Source: RPQJ01 sp963754125 (GTDB lineage Bacteria; Pseudomonadota; Gammaproteobacteria; Steroidobacterales; Steroidobacteraceae). Taken from it: a stretch of 64,000 nucleotides of DNA. Of the stretch, positions 41,935 to 49,418 are shown piece after piece; within the stretch, counting starts at the first letter, position 1, and each line of letters starts with the position of its first letter. The DNA is taken from NCBI GenBank assembly GCA_963754125.1, contig CAVWEX010000002.1:248001-312000 (forward strand), given 5' to 3'. The position numbers and the translations under genes are program-made. The notes beneath the pieces are model-generated. The model ran no database searches and was not told the origin of the DNA. It saw only the letters and a program-made list of their open reading frames with translations.

Positions 41935-42264
41935 ATGGCTGGACTGCGGATCCCGGGAATCCCTGGGCGAACGACGCTCGTCGCGATCGCGCTGCTTGCG
42001 TTCCTGTTCGTGCAGTCGGTGGCCCAGGTGCATGTGCTGCGCCACCTGCCCGGCGGCCCGGATGGGCCGGCACTGCCCGGCCAGCACAGCCAGCTCTGCA
42101 TGGACTGCGTGTCGCACGCGCCGTTGCTGGTCGTGGCCGGGGGCGTTGCCGTCGCACTGTTCCTGGCCTGCCTGGCGCCGGGCACCCTGCCGGTCGCCGC
42201 CACGGCCCCGACCGTCGAACGTGCACGCCACCCCGCCTTTCGATCCCGCGCTCCTCCTCGTTGA
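41935..42264 (+). CDS. Small membrane protein with CxxCxxHAP motif
   Basis: Not recognised with confidence; the pattern recalls DUF2946-type proteins found beside metal-uptake genes. 109 residues: one N-terminal hydrophobic segment (TTLVAIALLAFLFVQSVAQ), a His-rich stretch (QVHVLRHL), CMDCVSHAPLL, and a second hydrophobic segment. The Cys/His pattern suggests metal or redox contact. First gene of the cassette with the barrel protein, receptor and permease, 69 bases before the next. ATG 41935. Confidence 0.6.
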   Translation: MAGLRIPGIPGRTTLVAIALLAFLFVQSVAQVHVLRHLPGGPDGPALPGQHSQLCMDCVSHAPLLVVAGGVAVALFLACLAPGTLPVAATAPTVERARHPAFRSRAPPR

Positions 42265-42333
42265 TCGGCAATTCGCTTGATCGAGCCCGGCCGCCTGCGG
42301 GCCGCATTGCCATTGATCGACGAGGCACTCTCC

Positions 42334-43728
42334 ATGGAACAGGTTTCCCGGTTCGTTGCGACCGTCGCCGTCGCGACGGCGCTGCTGCCCGCCTGCGGGC
42401 ACGCGGCGCAGGCGGACGATGTCGCCGCGCTGCGCGCGGAAATTGCCGAGCTCAAGGCCCAGTACGCGGAGCGCGTGGCGGCGCTCGAGACCCGGATCGA
42501 CCAGCTCGAGTCGGCGGCGCCGGCCGCCGCCACGGTCGCGGCTGAGCCGCCACCCCCGGCGCCGGCCGCCGCACCGCCGCGCAATTCGTCGGCGTTCAAT
42601 CCGGCCATCTCGGCGATTCTCACCGGCACCTATGCCGACCTGTCGGAGGATCCGGGCGATTACCACTTCGCCGGCTTCATGCCGAGCGGCGGCGAGATCG
42701 GTCCCGGGGAGCGCAGCTTCAACCTCGGTGAGTCCGAGGTCACGGTCACGGGCAGCGTCGATCCCTACTTCACCGCCGGCCTGACCGCCGCGCTGTCGCC
42801 CGAGAACGAGATCGGCGTCGAGGAAGCCTTCTTTCGCACCAGCGCGCTGCCCGCGGGCCTCACGGTCAAGGGCGGTCGTTTCTACTCGGGTCTCGGCTAC
42901 CTGAACGAGCTCCACGCCCACGCCTGGGATTTCGTCGACCAGCCGCTCGCCTACCAGGCCTTCTTCGGCGGGCAGTACGCTCAGGACGGCGTGCAGGTGA
43001 AATGGCTTGCGCCCACGGACCTCTTCCTCGAACTCGGCGCCGAGACGGGCAACGGCAGCGGGTTCCCCGGCACGCGAACCGGCGGTAACGGACTGAACGG
43101 CGTCGCGCTCTTCGCGCATGCGGGCGGCGACCTGGGCGACTCGATCGGCTGGCGCGCCGGCCTCTCATGGCTCGACCAGGATGCCGAGGACCGCGCCTAC
43201 GACGACCTCGACAGCCTCGGCAACCCGGTCGTCAACGCCTTCACGGGCAGCTCGCAGACCTGGATCGCCGATGCCGTATTGAAGTGGACGCCGACGGGCG
43301 ATGCGCGGCGCCGGTTGCTGAAGCTGCAGGCGGAGTACATGCACCGCACCGAGGACGGTGACCTCGCCTTCGACGTCGACGGCGCGAGCCTCAGCGACGG
43401 CTACCGCAGCCGGCAATCCGGCTGGTACGTGCAGGGCGTTTACCAGTTCCTGCCGCGCTGGCGCGCCGGGCTGCGCTACGACGAACTCGACCCGGGCTCC
43501 ACGCGCATCGACCTCGTGCGCAGCGGTGCGCTGCAGGCGGCGGATTTCCCGCTGCTGCTGCCGGCCTCGCCGAGCCGCCTGAGCGCCATGGTCGACTGGA
43601 GCCTGAGCGAGTTCTCGCGCCTGCGCGCCCAGTACGCCTGGGACGATGCGCGCGATGCCGAGACCGACCGGCAGCTGCTCATCCAGTACATCGTCGCCAT
43701 CGGCGCCCACGGCGCCCACAAGTTCTAG
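42334..43728 (+). CDS. Outer-membrane beta-barrel protein with N-terminal coiled coil
   Basis: 464 residues. Signal peptide to about residue 25, then a heptad-rich coiled coil (VAALRAEIAELKAQY type, residues 28-60), an Ala/Pro linker, and a barrel rich in aromatic-bounded strands ending in a C-terminal Phe, the signal read by the BAM complex. The order beside a metal-binding receptor and permease suggests a porin for metal or metal chelate. That is inference from position. ATG 42334 was chosen over an upstream in-frame ATG because the signal peptide begins there. Confidence 0.7.
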   Translation: MEQVSRFVATVAVATALLPACGHAAQADDVAALRAEIAELKAQYAERVAALETRIDQLESAAPAAATVAAEPPPPAPAAAPPRNSSAFNPAISAILTGTYADLSEDPGDYHFAGFMPSGGEIGPGERSFNLGESEVTVTGSVDPYFTAGLTAALSPENEIGVEEAFFRTSALPAGLTVKGGRFYSGLGYLNELHAHAWDFVDQPLAYQAFFGGQYAQDGVQVKWLAPTDLFLELGAETGNGSGFPGTRTGGNGLNGVALFAHAGGDLGDSIGWRAGLSWLDQDAEDRAYDDLDSLGNPVVNAFTGSSQTWIADAVLKWTPTGDARRRLLKLQAEYMHRTEDGDLAFDVDGASLSDGYRSRQSGWYVQGVYQFLPRWRAGLRYDELDPGSTRIDLVRSGALQAADFPLLLPASPSRLSAMVDWSLSEFSRLRAQYAWDDARDAETDRQLLIQYIVAIGAHGAHKF

Positions 43729-43738
43729 GAGACCGGCC

Positions 43739-44647
43739 ATGACCCGACTCATCCGGACCCTCTGCCTTGCGCTGGCGCTCCTGCCCGGGCTGCCCGCCGA
43801 GGCCGCGATCAAGGTGCTGGCGACCACCGCCGACTGGGGCGCACTGGCGACCGAGCTCGGCGGCGAGCAGGTGAACGTCTACACGGCGACCAGCGCCCTG
43901 CAGGACGTTCACAGCGTCGATGCCAAGCCGAGCCTCGTCGCTCGCGCTCGCACGGCGGACCTGCTCGTCGCCAATGGCGCCGACCTCGAGGTGGGCTGGC
44001 TGCCGGTGCTGTTGCAGGAGTCCGGCAACCCGCGAATTCAAGCGGGCGCACCCGGACACTTCGAGGCAAGCTCGGCGTTGCGCCTGCTCGAGGTCCCGAC
44101 GACCGTGGATCGCTCGATGGGCGACATTCACGCCTTCGGCAACCCGCACGTGCATCTCGACCCGCGCAACGTGGCGACGGTCGCGAAGGCGCTCACCGAG
44201 CGCCTCGCGGCGGTCGATGCGCCGCACGCGGCGTACTACCGTTCCCGCGGTGCCGACTTCCAGGCGCGCTGGCAGCAAGCGATGGCGCGCTGGTCGGAAC
44301 AGGCCAAGCCCCTCCGGGGCGTGCCGGTGGTGGTGATGCATCGCGACCAGGTCTACCTCGTGCACTGGCTGGGCCTGCAGGAGCTTGCGGCCATCGAACC
44401 CAAGCCCGGAGTGCCGCCGAGCGCGGGCCACCTGGCGGGCCTCGTGACGAAGCTTGCCGCGTCGCCGCCGCGCATGATCCTGCGCAATGCCTACAACAAC
44501 CCGCGGGCGGCCGAGTGGCTGTCCGAGCGCATCCATGCGCCCGTGGTCACGCTGCCTTTCTCCGTCGGCGGCACCGCAGAGGCTGCGGATCTCTTCGGCC
44601 TGTTCGACGACACCCTGCAGAGGCTCCTCGTGGCGGCAGCGCGATGA
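43739..44647 (+). CDS. Metal-binding periplasmic receptor of an ABC importer (ZnuA-like)
   Basis: Cluster A-I substrate-binding protein, the class for zinc and manganese. 302 residues with signal peptide TLCLALALLPGLPAEA. Candidate metal ligands: His in QDVHSVDAKPS, His in NPHVHLDPRN, His in VMHRDQVYLVHW. The long His-rich loop of E. coli ZnuA is absent and the usual fourth acidic ligand region reads LRNAYNNPRAAEW. Stop overlaps the permease ATG. Zinc is the most likely substrate but manganese cannot be excluded. Confidence 0.85.
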   Translation: MTRLIRTLCLALALLPGLPAEAAIKVLATTADWGALATELGGEQVNVYTATSALQDVHSVDAKPSLVARARTADLLVANGADLEVGWLPVLLQESGNPRIQAGAPGHFEASSALRLLEVPTTVDRSMGDIHAFGNPHVHLDPRNVATVAKALTERLAAVDAPHAAYYRSRGADFQARWQQAMARWSEQAKPLRGVPVVVMHRDQVYLVHWLGLQELAAIEPKPGVPPSAGHLAGLVTKLAASPPRMILRNAYNNPRAAEWLSERIHAPVVTLPFSVGGTAEAADLFGLFDDTLQRLLVAAAR

Positions 44648-45447
44648 ACGCGTTCTCTGCCGACCTGAGCATCCTGTGGCCGGCCCTCGTGGCCGGCGTG
44701 CTGGTCGTCCTGTCGCACGTCCCGCTCGGCCAGCAGGTGCTCAGGCGCGGCATCGTGTTCATCGACCTCGCCATCGCGCAGGTCGCGGGGCTCGGCGTGA
44801 TCGCTTCAGGTGCCTTCGGCCTGGAACTCGGCGGCTGGCAGACGCAGGTCGCGGCGGTGACTGCCGCCCTGCTCGGCGCGCTGCTGCTCACCTGGACCGA
44901 GCGCCGGCGGCCCGAGGTGCAGGAAGCCCTGATCGGCGTCCTGTTCGTGCTGGCCTCGACCGCGCAGATCCTGCTGCTGGCCAACAATCCGCACGGCGGC
45001 GAGGAACTCAAGGACCTGCTCGCCGGACAGATCCTCTGGGTATCCACCGGGCAGCTGCTGCGAGCGGCGATCCTCACGGCGATCTTCCTGCTGGTGTGGT
45101 TCCGCTGGCGCGAGCGGATCGGACACATCGGTTTCTACGTGCTGTTCTCGCTGATGGTGACGCAATCGGTCCAGCTGGTCGGCGTCTACCTGGTGTTCAC
45201 CACGCTGATCGTGCCCGCGCTCGCGACCTATCGGCACGGCCGGGGCCGGCAACTCACGCTCGGCTACCTCGTTGCGATCGCGAGCTACGTCGTCGGGCTC
45301 GGCGTGTCGCTCGTCACCGACCTGCCCTCGAGCCCGGTGATCGTCTGGGCGATGGCTGCACTCGGCATCACGGTGCACCTCACCGCGAGCCGTGACGCGC
45401 GGGTGCCTGACGAGCTGCCGCCGGCACAGCCGGGGAGAAGCGGCTGA
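44644..45447 (+). CDS. Metal ABC transporter permease (ABC-3 family, ZnuB-like)
   Basis: Inner-membrane subunit of a zinc or manganese importer. 267 residues with about eight hydrophobic segments and the family blocks GIVFIDLAIAQVAGLGV, ILWVSTGQLL and VQLVGVYLVFTTLIVPAL. ATGA coupling to the receptor gene. No ATPase gene lies next to it; the energising subunit must come from elsewhere or the system is incomplete. Confidence 0.87.
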   Translation: MNAFSADLSILWPALVAGVLVVLSHVPLGQQVLRRGIVFIDLAIAQVAGLGVIASGAFGLELGGWQTQVAAVTAALLGALLLTWTERRRPEVQEALIGVLFVLASTAQILLLANNPHGGEELKDLLAGQILWVSTGQLLRAAILTAIFLLVWFRWRERIGHIGFYVLFSLMVTQSVQLVGVYLVFTTLIVPALATYRHGRGRQLTLGYLVAIASYVVGLGVSLVTDLPSSPVIVWAMAALGITVHLTASRDARVPDELPPAQPGRSG

Positions 45448-45455
45448 CGCGGCGG

Positions 45456-45484
45456 TGGAACCCTCCCGGTCGACCCTGCATAAT
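45456..45484 (+). promoter_or_regulatory. Weak candidate promoter for the holA operon
   Basis: TGGAAC (45456-45461) and CATAAT (45479-45484) with 17 bases between. The -10 matches 5 of 6 positions, the -35 only about 3. It lies in the gap between the permease and holA. Confidence 0.3.
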
Positions 45485-45555
45485 CCGGCCTGCATGCAGA
45501 CCAACACGCCGGTACCGCGGCACCTCCGGGCCCTTGCCTTGAGTTTGCGCGCGCA

Positions 45556-46566
45556 GTGAGGACCTCACCGGACGCCCTGTCGTCTGGCCTCGCCCGCGGC
45601 CTGCACAGTGCCTACCTCGTCACCGGCAGCGAGCCGCTGCTGATCGGCGAGGCCTGCGATGCGATCCGCGCCACCGCGCGGGCCCAGGGCTACGCCGACC
45701 GCGAAGTGCACTTCCTCGAGCGTGGCTTCGACTGGAATGCACTGCTCGCGGACGCCGCGAACCTGTCGCTGTTCGCTTCCCGCCGGCTCATCGAACTGCG
45801 GATCGGTCCGACGCCGGACGCCGAGTCCGGGCGCGCGCTGGCCGGGCTGGCCGAGCGCCCGCCCGAGGACACCGTGCTGCTCGTGTCCGGCGAACTCGAG
45901 TACAAGTCGCTCAAGGCCGCCTGGGTCGGCGCGTTCGAGAAACACGGCACGCTGGTGGTCACGCAGCCCGTCGAGCGCCCGGCACTGCCCGGGTGGATCC
46001 GCGAACGGCTCGGGCGCAAGGGCGTGACCATCGAGCCTGCGGCCGCCGAACTGCTCGCCGATCGCGTCGAGGGCAACCTGCTCGCCGCGCAGCAGGAGGT
46101 CGAGCGCATCGCGCTGCTGAGACCTGAGGCCGCGCTCGACGCGGGCCAGGTCGCGGAGCTCGTCGCCGACAGCGCGCGCTACGACGTGTTCGAGCTGTCC
46201 GCGGCGGCATTCTCGGGCGAGCCTGGACGCGCGCTGCGCATCCTGGCGGGCCTGCGTGGCGAGGGCCGCGAGCCGCCACTGGTGCTGTGGGCGCTGCTGA
46301 ACGACCTGCGCGGCCTGTCCCGCGTCGCCCAGCGCGCCGAGCGCGAGCGCTCGCTCGACGCCATCTTCCGCGCGGAGCAGATCTGGTCGCGCCGTCAGGA
46401 GCCGCTGCGGGCGGCGCTGAAGCGCCTGTCGCGCGCCGACATCGACTCGCTGCTGCTCGCTGCGGCCGCCGCCGACCGCATGGCCAAGGGCAGCCTGAAG
46501 GGCGATCCCTGGGTCGCGCTCGAGGCGCTCACCGCGCGCATCGCCGGGGTCCGGCTCGCCGCATGA
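45556..46566 (+). CDS. holA: DNA polymerase III delta subunit
   Basis: Clamp-loader wrench subunit that opens the beta clamp. 336 residues. The N terminus RTSPDALSSGLARGLHSAYLV and GSEPLLIGEACDAIRA are the family signature; then an AAA-like fold without a Walker A, and the C-terminal collar domain. The start is GTG 45556. It overlaps the stop of a 21-codon open frame beginning at ATG 45494 that might be a leader peptide. Stop overlaps nadD (ATGA). Confidence 0.92.
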   Translation: MRTSPDALSSGLARGLHSAYLVTGSEPLLIGEACDAIRATARAQGYADREVHFLERGFDWNALLADAANLSLFASRRLIELRIGPTPDAESGRALAGLAERPPEDTVLLVSGELEYKSLKAAWVGAFEKHGTLVVTQPVERPALPGWIRERLGRKGVTIEPAAAELLADRVEGNLLAAQQEVERIALLRPEAALDAGQVAELVADSARYDVFELSAAAFSGEPGRALRILAGLRGEGREPPLVLWALLNDLRGLSRVAQRAERERSLDAIFRAEQIWSRRQEPLRAALKRLSRADIDSLLLAAAAADRMAKGSLKGDPWVALEALTARIAGVRLAA

Positions 46567-47210
46567 GCCCGCTCGGGATCTTCGGCGGTACCTTCGATCC
46601 GATCCACTACGGTCACCTGCGCACCGCGTTCGAGCTGCTGCAGGTGCTGTGCCTCGCGGAGGTCCGGTTCGTGCCGGCCGGCCAGCCGCCGCACCGCGAC
46701 ACGCCGCGCTGCGACGCGCGTCGCCGGCTCGCGATGGTGGAGGCCGCCGTCGCCGACCAGCCCGGCTTCGCGGTGGACGACCGCGAGCTGCGCCGCGACG
46801 GGCCCTCCTACACCGTGACGACGCTGCGCGAGCTGCGCGCCGAGGCGCCCGCCCGGTCGCTGTGCCTGATCATCGGCATGGACGCGTTCCTCGGCCTGAC
46901 CGAGTGGCACGAGTGGCGCGAGATCCTCGGCCTCGCGCACCTCGTCGTGGCGCACCGTCCCGGCTGGTCGGCGCCGCGCGAGGGCCTGCTCGCCGAGCTG
47001 CTGGAGGAGCGAGGCGCGGCGGATGCGATGGAACTGCACGACACGCCGGCCGGTCGCATCCGCGTCCACGCTGTCACGCCGCTCGAGATTTCCTCGACTG
47101 ACCTGCGCGACCTGATCGTCGCCGGCCGTGATCCCCGTTACCTGGTGCCCGATCCGGTGCGGGCCATCATTGCCGACACCGGTTGTTACCACGCCCAAGC
47201 CAAGAGGTGA
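46563..47210 (+). CDS. nadD: Nicotinate-nucleotide adenylyltransferase
   Basis: Makes deamido-NAD from nicotinate mononucleotide and ATP. 215 residues with the nucleotidyl-transferase motif GGTFDPIHYGHLR (HxGH at the end) and the C-terminal ISSTDLRDLI. ATGA overlap with holA, and rsfS starts two bases downstream. The order holA-nadD-rsfS-rlmH is conserved. Confidence 0.95.
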   Translation: MSPLGIFGGTFDPIHYGHLRTAFELLQVLCLAEVRFVPAGQPPHRDTPRCDARRRLAMVEAAVADQPGFAVDDRELRRDGPSYTVTTLRELRAEAPARSLCLIIGMDAFLGLTEWHEWREILGLAHLVVAHRPGWSAPREGLLAELLEERGAADAMELHDTPAGRIRVHAVTPLEISSTDLRDLIVAGRDPRYLVPDPVRAIIADTGCYHAQAKR

Positions 47211-47212
47211 GC

Positions 47213-47788
47213 ATGACAGCGAAGCGACCCGCCACACGACGCACCACGAGCAAGGCCTCGCCGGCCGCGAGGACCCGGCTGACGAGCGCGGCCGGCACGA
47301 AGCCCGCGGTCAAGAAGACGGTCAGGAAGTCGGCCAAGCCGATGGCCCGGACCGCGGCCCAGGCGAAGCCGAAGCCGCTCGCGGCGACCCGCGCCGCGTC
47401 CGTCGGTCCGCGCGCGCGACCCGCGGCGCCCGCGACCCGCAAGGCCGCTGCAGCGAAGGCCGCGCGGACGCTGCGCGACGTCGTGCTCGGCGCGCTCGCG
47501 GAGCTGAAGGCGGTGGACGTCAAGGCGCTCGACGTGCGCGGGCTCACCGACATCACCGACACCATGGTGGTGGCGAGCGGCACCTCCGACCGGCACGTCA
47601 AGTCGCTCGCCGAGCGCGTCACGCAGCGCTGCAAGGAAGCGGGCTTCCGGCCCTACGGCATGGAAGGCGAGCGCGACGGCGAGTGGGTGCTGGTCGACCT
47701 GCAGGACGTCGTGCTGCACGTGATGCTGCCGCGGGTGCGCGAGTTCTACGCGCTCGAGAAGCTGTGGGCGGGCGGGGCCGCGGCCTGA
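47213..47788 (+). CDS. rsfS: Ribosomal silencing factor RsfS with long basic N-terminal extension
   Basis: RsfS binds L14 and blocks subunit joining during starvation. The RsfS domain itself starts near residue 85 (TLRDVVLGALAELKAVDVKALD) and runs to the end, with TDTMVVASGTSDRHVKSLAE and VDLQDVVLHVM. Upstream are about 83 residues of Lys/Ala/Arg/Pro/Thr repeats resembling histone H1 tails, making 191 residues against 105 in E. coli. ATG 47213 has a good position two bases after nadD. ATG codons inside the extension could give shorter products. Confidence 0.9.
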   Translation: MTAKRPATRRTTSKASPAARTRLTSAAGTKPAVKKTVRKSAKPMARTAAQAKPKPLAATRAASVGPRARPAAPATRKAAAAKAARTLRDVVLGALAELKAVDVKALDVRGLTDITDTMVVASGTSDRHVKSLAERVTQRCKEAGFRPYGMEGERDGEWVLVDLQDVVLHVMLPRVREFYALEKLWAGGAAA

Positions 47789-47825
47789 CGCCGCCGCCGG
47801 TCCAGCCCGCCGGTATGCCGTCGCG

Positions 47826-48293
47826 ATGCTGATGCGACTGGTCGCGGCCGGCACCCGTATGCCGGCCTGGGTGGAGGCGGGCTTTGCCGACTACGCCGGA
47901 CGCCTGCGCGGCGACTACCGGCTGGAACTCACCGAGATCGAACTGGGTCGTCGCAGCGGAGCGGACTCGCGCCGTGCCGTGGCGACCGAGGGCGAGCGCA
48001 TGCTGGCGGTCGCCGGGCCGCGCACGGCCATCGTCGCCCTGCAGGTCTCCGGACGGGCACTATCGACCGCCCAGCTCGCGGGCTGGCTCGAGGATCGCGC
48101 CCGTCTCGGCGAGCCGCTCGCCTTCTGCATCGGCGGGCCCGACGGCCTCGCGACCGCGCTGGACGAGCGAGCCTGCCTGCGCTGGTCGCTGTCGCCGCTG
48201 ACCTTGCCCCACGGGCTCGCGCGGGTAGTGGTGGCCGAGGCGCTGTACCGCGCCGTGTCCGTGATCAAGGGCCAGCCCTACCACCGTCCCTGA
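47826..48293 (+). CDS. rlmH: 23S rRNA (pseudouridine1915-N3)-methyltransferase
   Basis: SPOUT-fold methyltransferase acting on helix 69 of assembled ribosomes. 155 residues, exactly the E. coli length. FCIGGPDGL and the C-terminal SVIKGQPYHRP are diagnostic. Follows rsfS. Confidence 0.95.
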   Translation: MLMRLVAAGTRMPAWVEAGFADYAGRLRGDYRLELTEIELGRRSGADSRRAVATEGERMLAVAGPRTAIVALQVSGRALSTAQLAGWLEDRARLGEPLAFCIGGPDGLATALDERACLRWSLSPLTLPHGLARVVVAEALYRAVSVIKGQPYHRP

Positions 48294-48379
48294 ATCTGCG
48301 AACTCCACGCCGCGCCGGCGGTGGACAGCGCGGTGCCGGCGCGTTTGAATGCCGGTTTGTCCCGACTCCGGAGCTTCGC

Positions 48380-48814
48380 ATGCATCCCTATCCGCACCTC
48401 TACCTCGTGCAGGCCTCGGCCACCCCTGAGGGCGACGTGCCAGTCACCTCCGCCGGGCTGCCGACGCTCGTGACCGCGCCGCCCGCCGAGTTCGACGGTC
48501 CTGGCGACCGCTGGTCGCCCGAGACGCTGCTGTGCGCGGCCGTGGCGGACTGCTTCCTGCTCAGCTTCCGCGGGGTGGCGCGCGCCAACAAGTTCGAGTG
48601 GCACTCGCTCGAGTGCGAAGTGGAGGGCACCCTGAACCGCCTCGAGGGCAAGACCCGCTTCACGCACATGGTGGTGCGCGCCCGGCTGCGCGTGCCGGCC
48701 GGCACCGACGAGGCGAAGTCGGTACAGCTGCTGGAGCGGGCCGAACACGTCTGCCTGATCAGCAACTCGCTGGTGGCGGAGCGACGGGTCGAGGCGACGG
48801 TCGTCGCGGAATGA
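48380..48814 (+). CDS. OsmC family peroxiredoxin-like protein
   Basis: OsmC-fold thiol protein that reduces organic peroxides in the best studied members. 144 residues. Two cysteines in the expected places: ADCFLLSFR (on the long helix) and HVCLISNSL near the C terminus. An insertion between rlmH and maf relative to E. coli order. Confidence 0.82.
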   Translation: MHPYPHLYLVQASATPEGDVPVTSAGLPTLVTAPPAEFDGPGDRWSPETLLCAAVADCFLLSFRGVARANKFEWHSLECEVEGTLNRLEGKTRFTHMVVRARLRVPAGTDEAKSVQLLERAEHVCLISNSLVAERRVEATVVAE

Positions 48815-48821
48815 TCGGGCG

Positions 48822-49418
48822 ATGCCGCCACCCGTGATCCTGCTCGCTTCCGCCTCGCCCCGGCGCAGCGAGCTGCTGCGCCAGGTCGGTGTCGCGCACG
48901 AGGTCCGCCCGGTGGACATCGACGAGGCGGTGCGCCCCGGCGAGGCGCCCTCGGCCTACGTGCTGCGGCTCGCCGAGGCCAAGGCCGACGCGTTGTGGCA
49001 GCGCCTCGCAGCAGCGGATCGTCGGCCCGTGCTGGCGGCCGACACGACCGTGGCGCTCGAGGGCGAGATCTTCGGCAAGCCGTCCGATGCGGCCGAGGCG
49101 CGGGCGATGCTCGGCCGGCTCGCCGGCCGGACGCACGAGGTGCACACGGCGGTCGCACTGCGCCACGCCGGCGGCGCCGCGGCGCGCGTCTCGAGCAGCA
49201 GCGTGAGCCTGCGCGATCTCGCGCCCGAGGAGCTCGACTGGTACTGCCGCTCCGGCGAGCCCGACGACAAGGCGGGCGGCTACGCGGTGCAGGGCCGGGC
49301 GGCGATGTTCATCCGCCACATCGCCGGCAGTTACTCCGGGATCATGGGCCTGCCGCTGTACGAGACCTGGGAGCTGCTCGCCCCGGTGCTCGGTCGCCCG
49401 GCGGGAGGCGCCAGCGGC
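48822..49418 (+). CDS. maf: Maf family nucleotide pyrophosphatase, frame runs into RNase G
   Basis: House-cleaning nucleoside triphosphate pyrophosphatase (YhdE-like, preferring dTTP/UTP). The first 199 codons of one continuous 688-codon frame: LLASASPRRSELL, ADTTVALEGEIFGKPSD and GLPLYETWELLAP are family blocks, and the family ends about ten codons before the RNase G ATG. No stop separates them. Either a real fusion or one extra base near the end, since an out-of-frame TGA overlaps the downstream ATG (ATGA). Confidence 0.9.
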
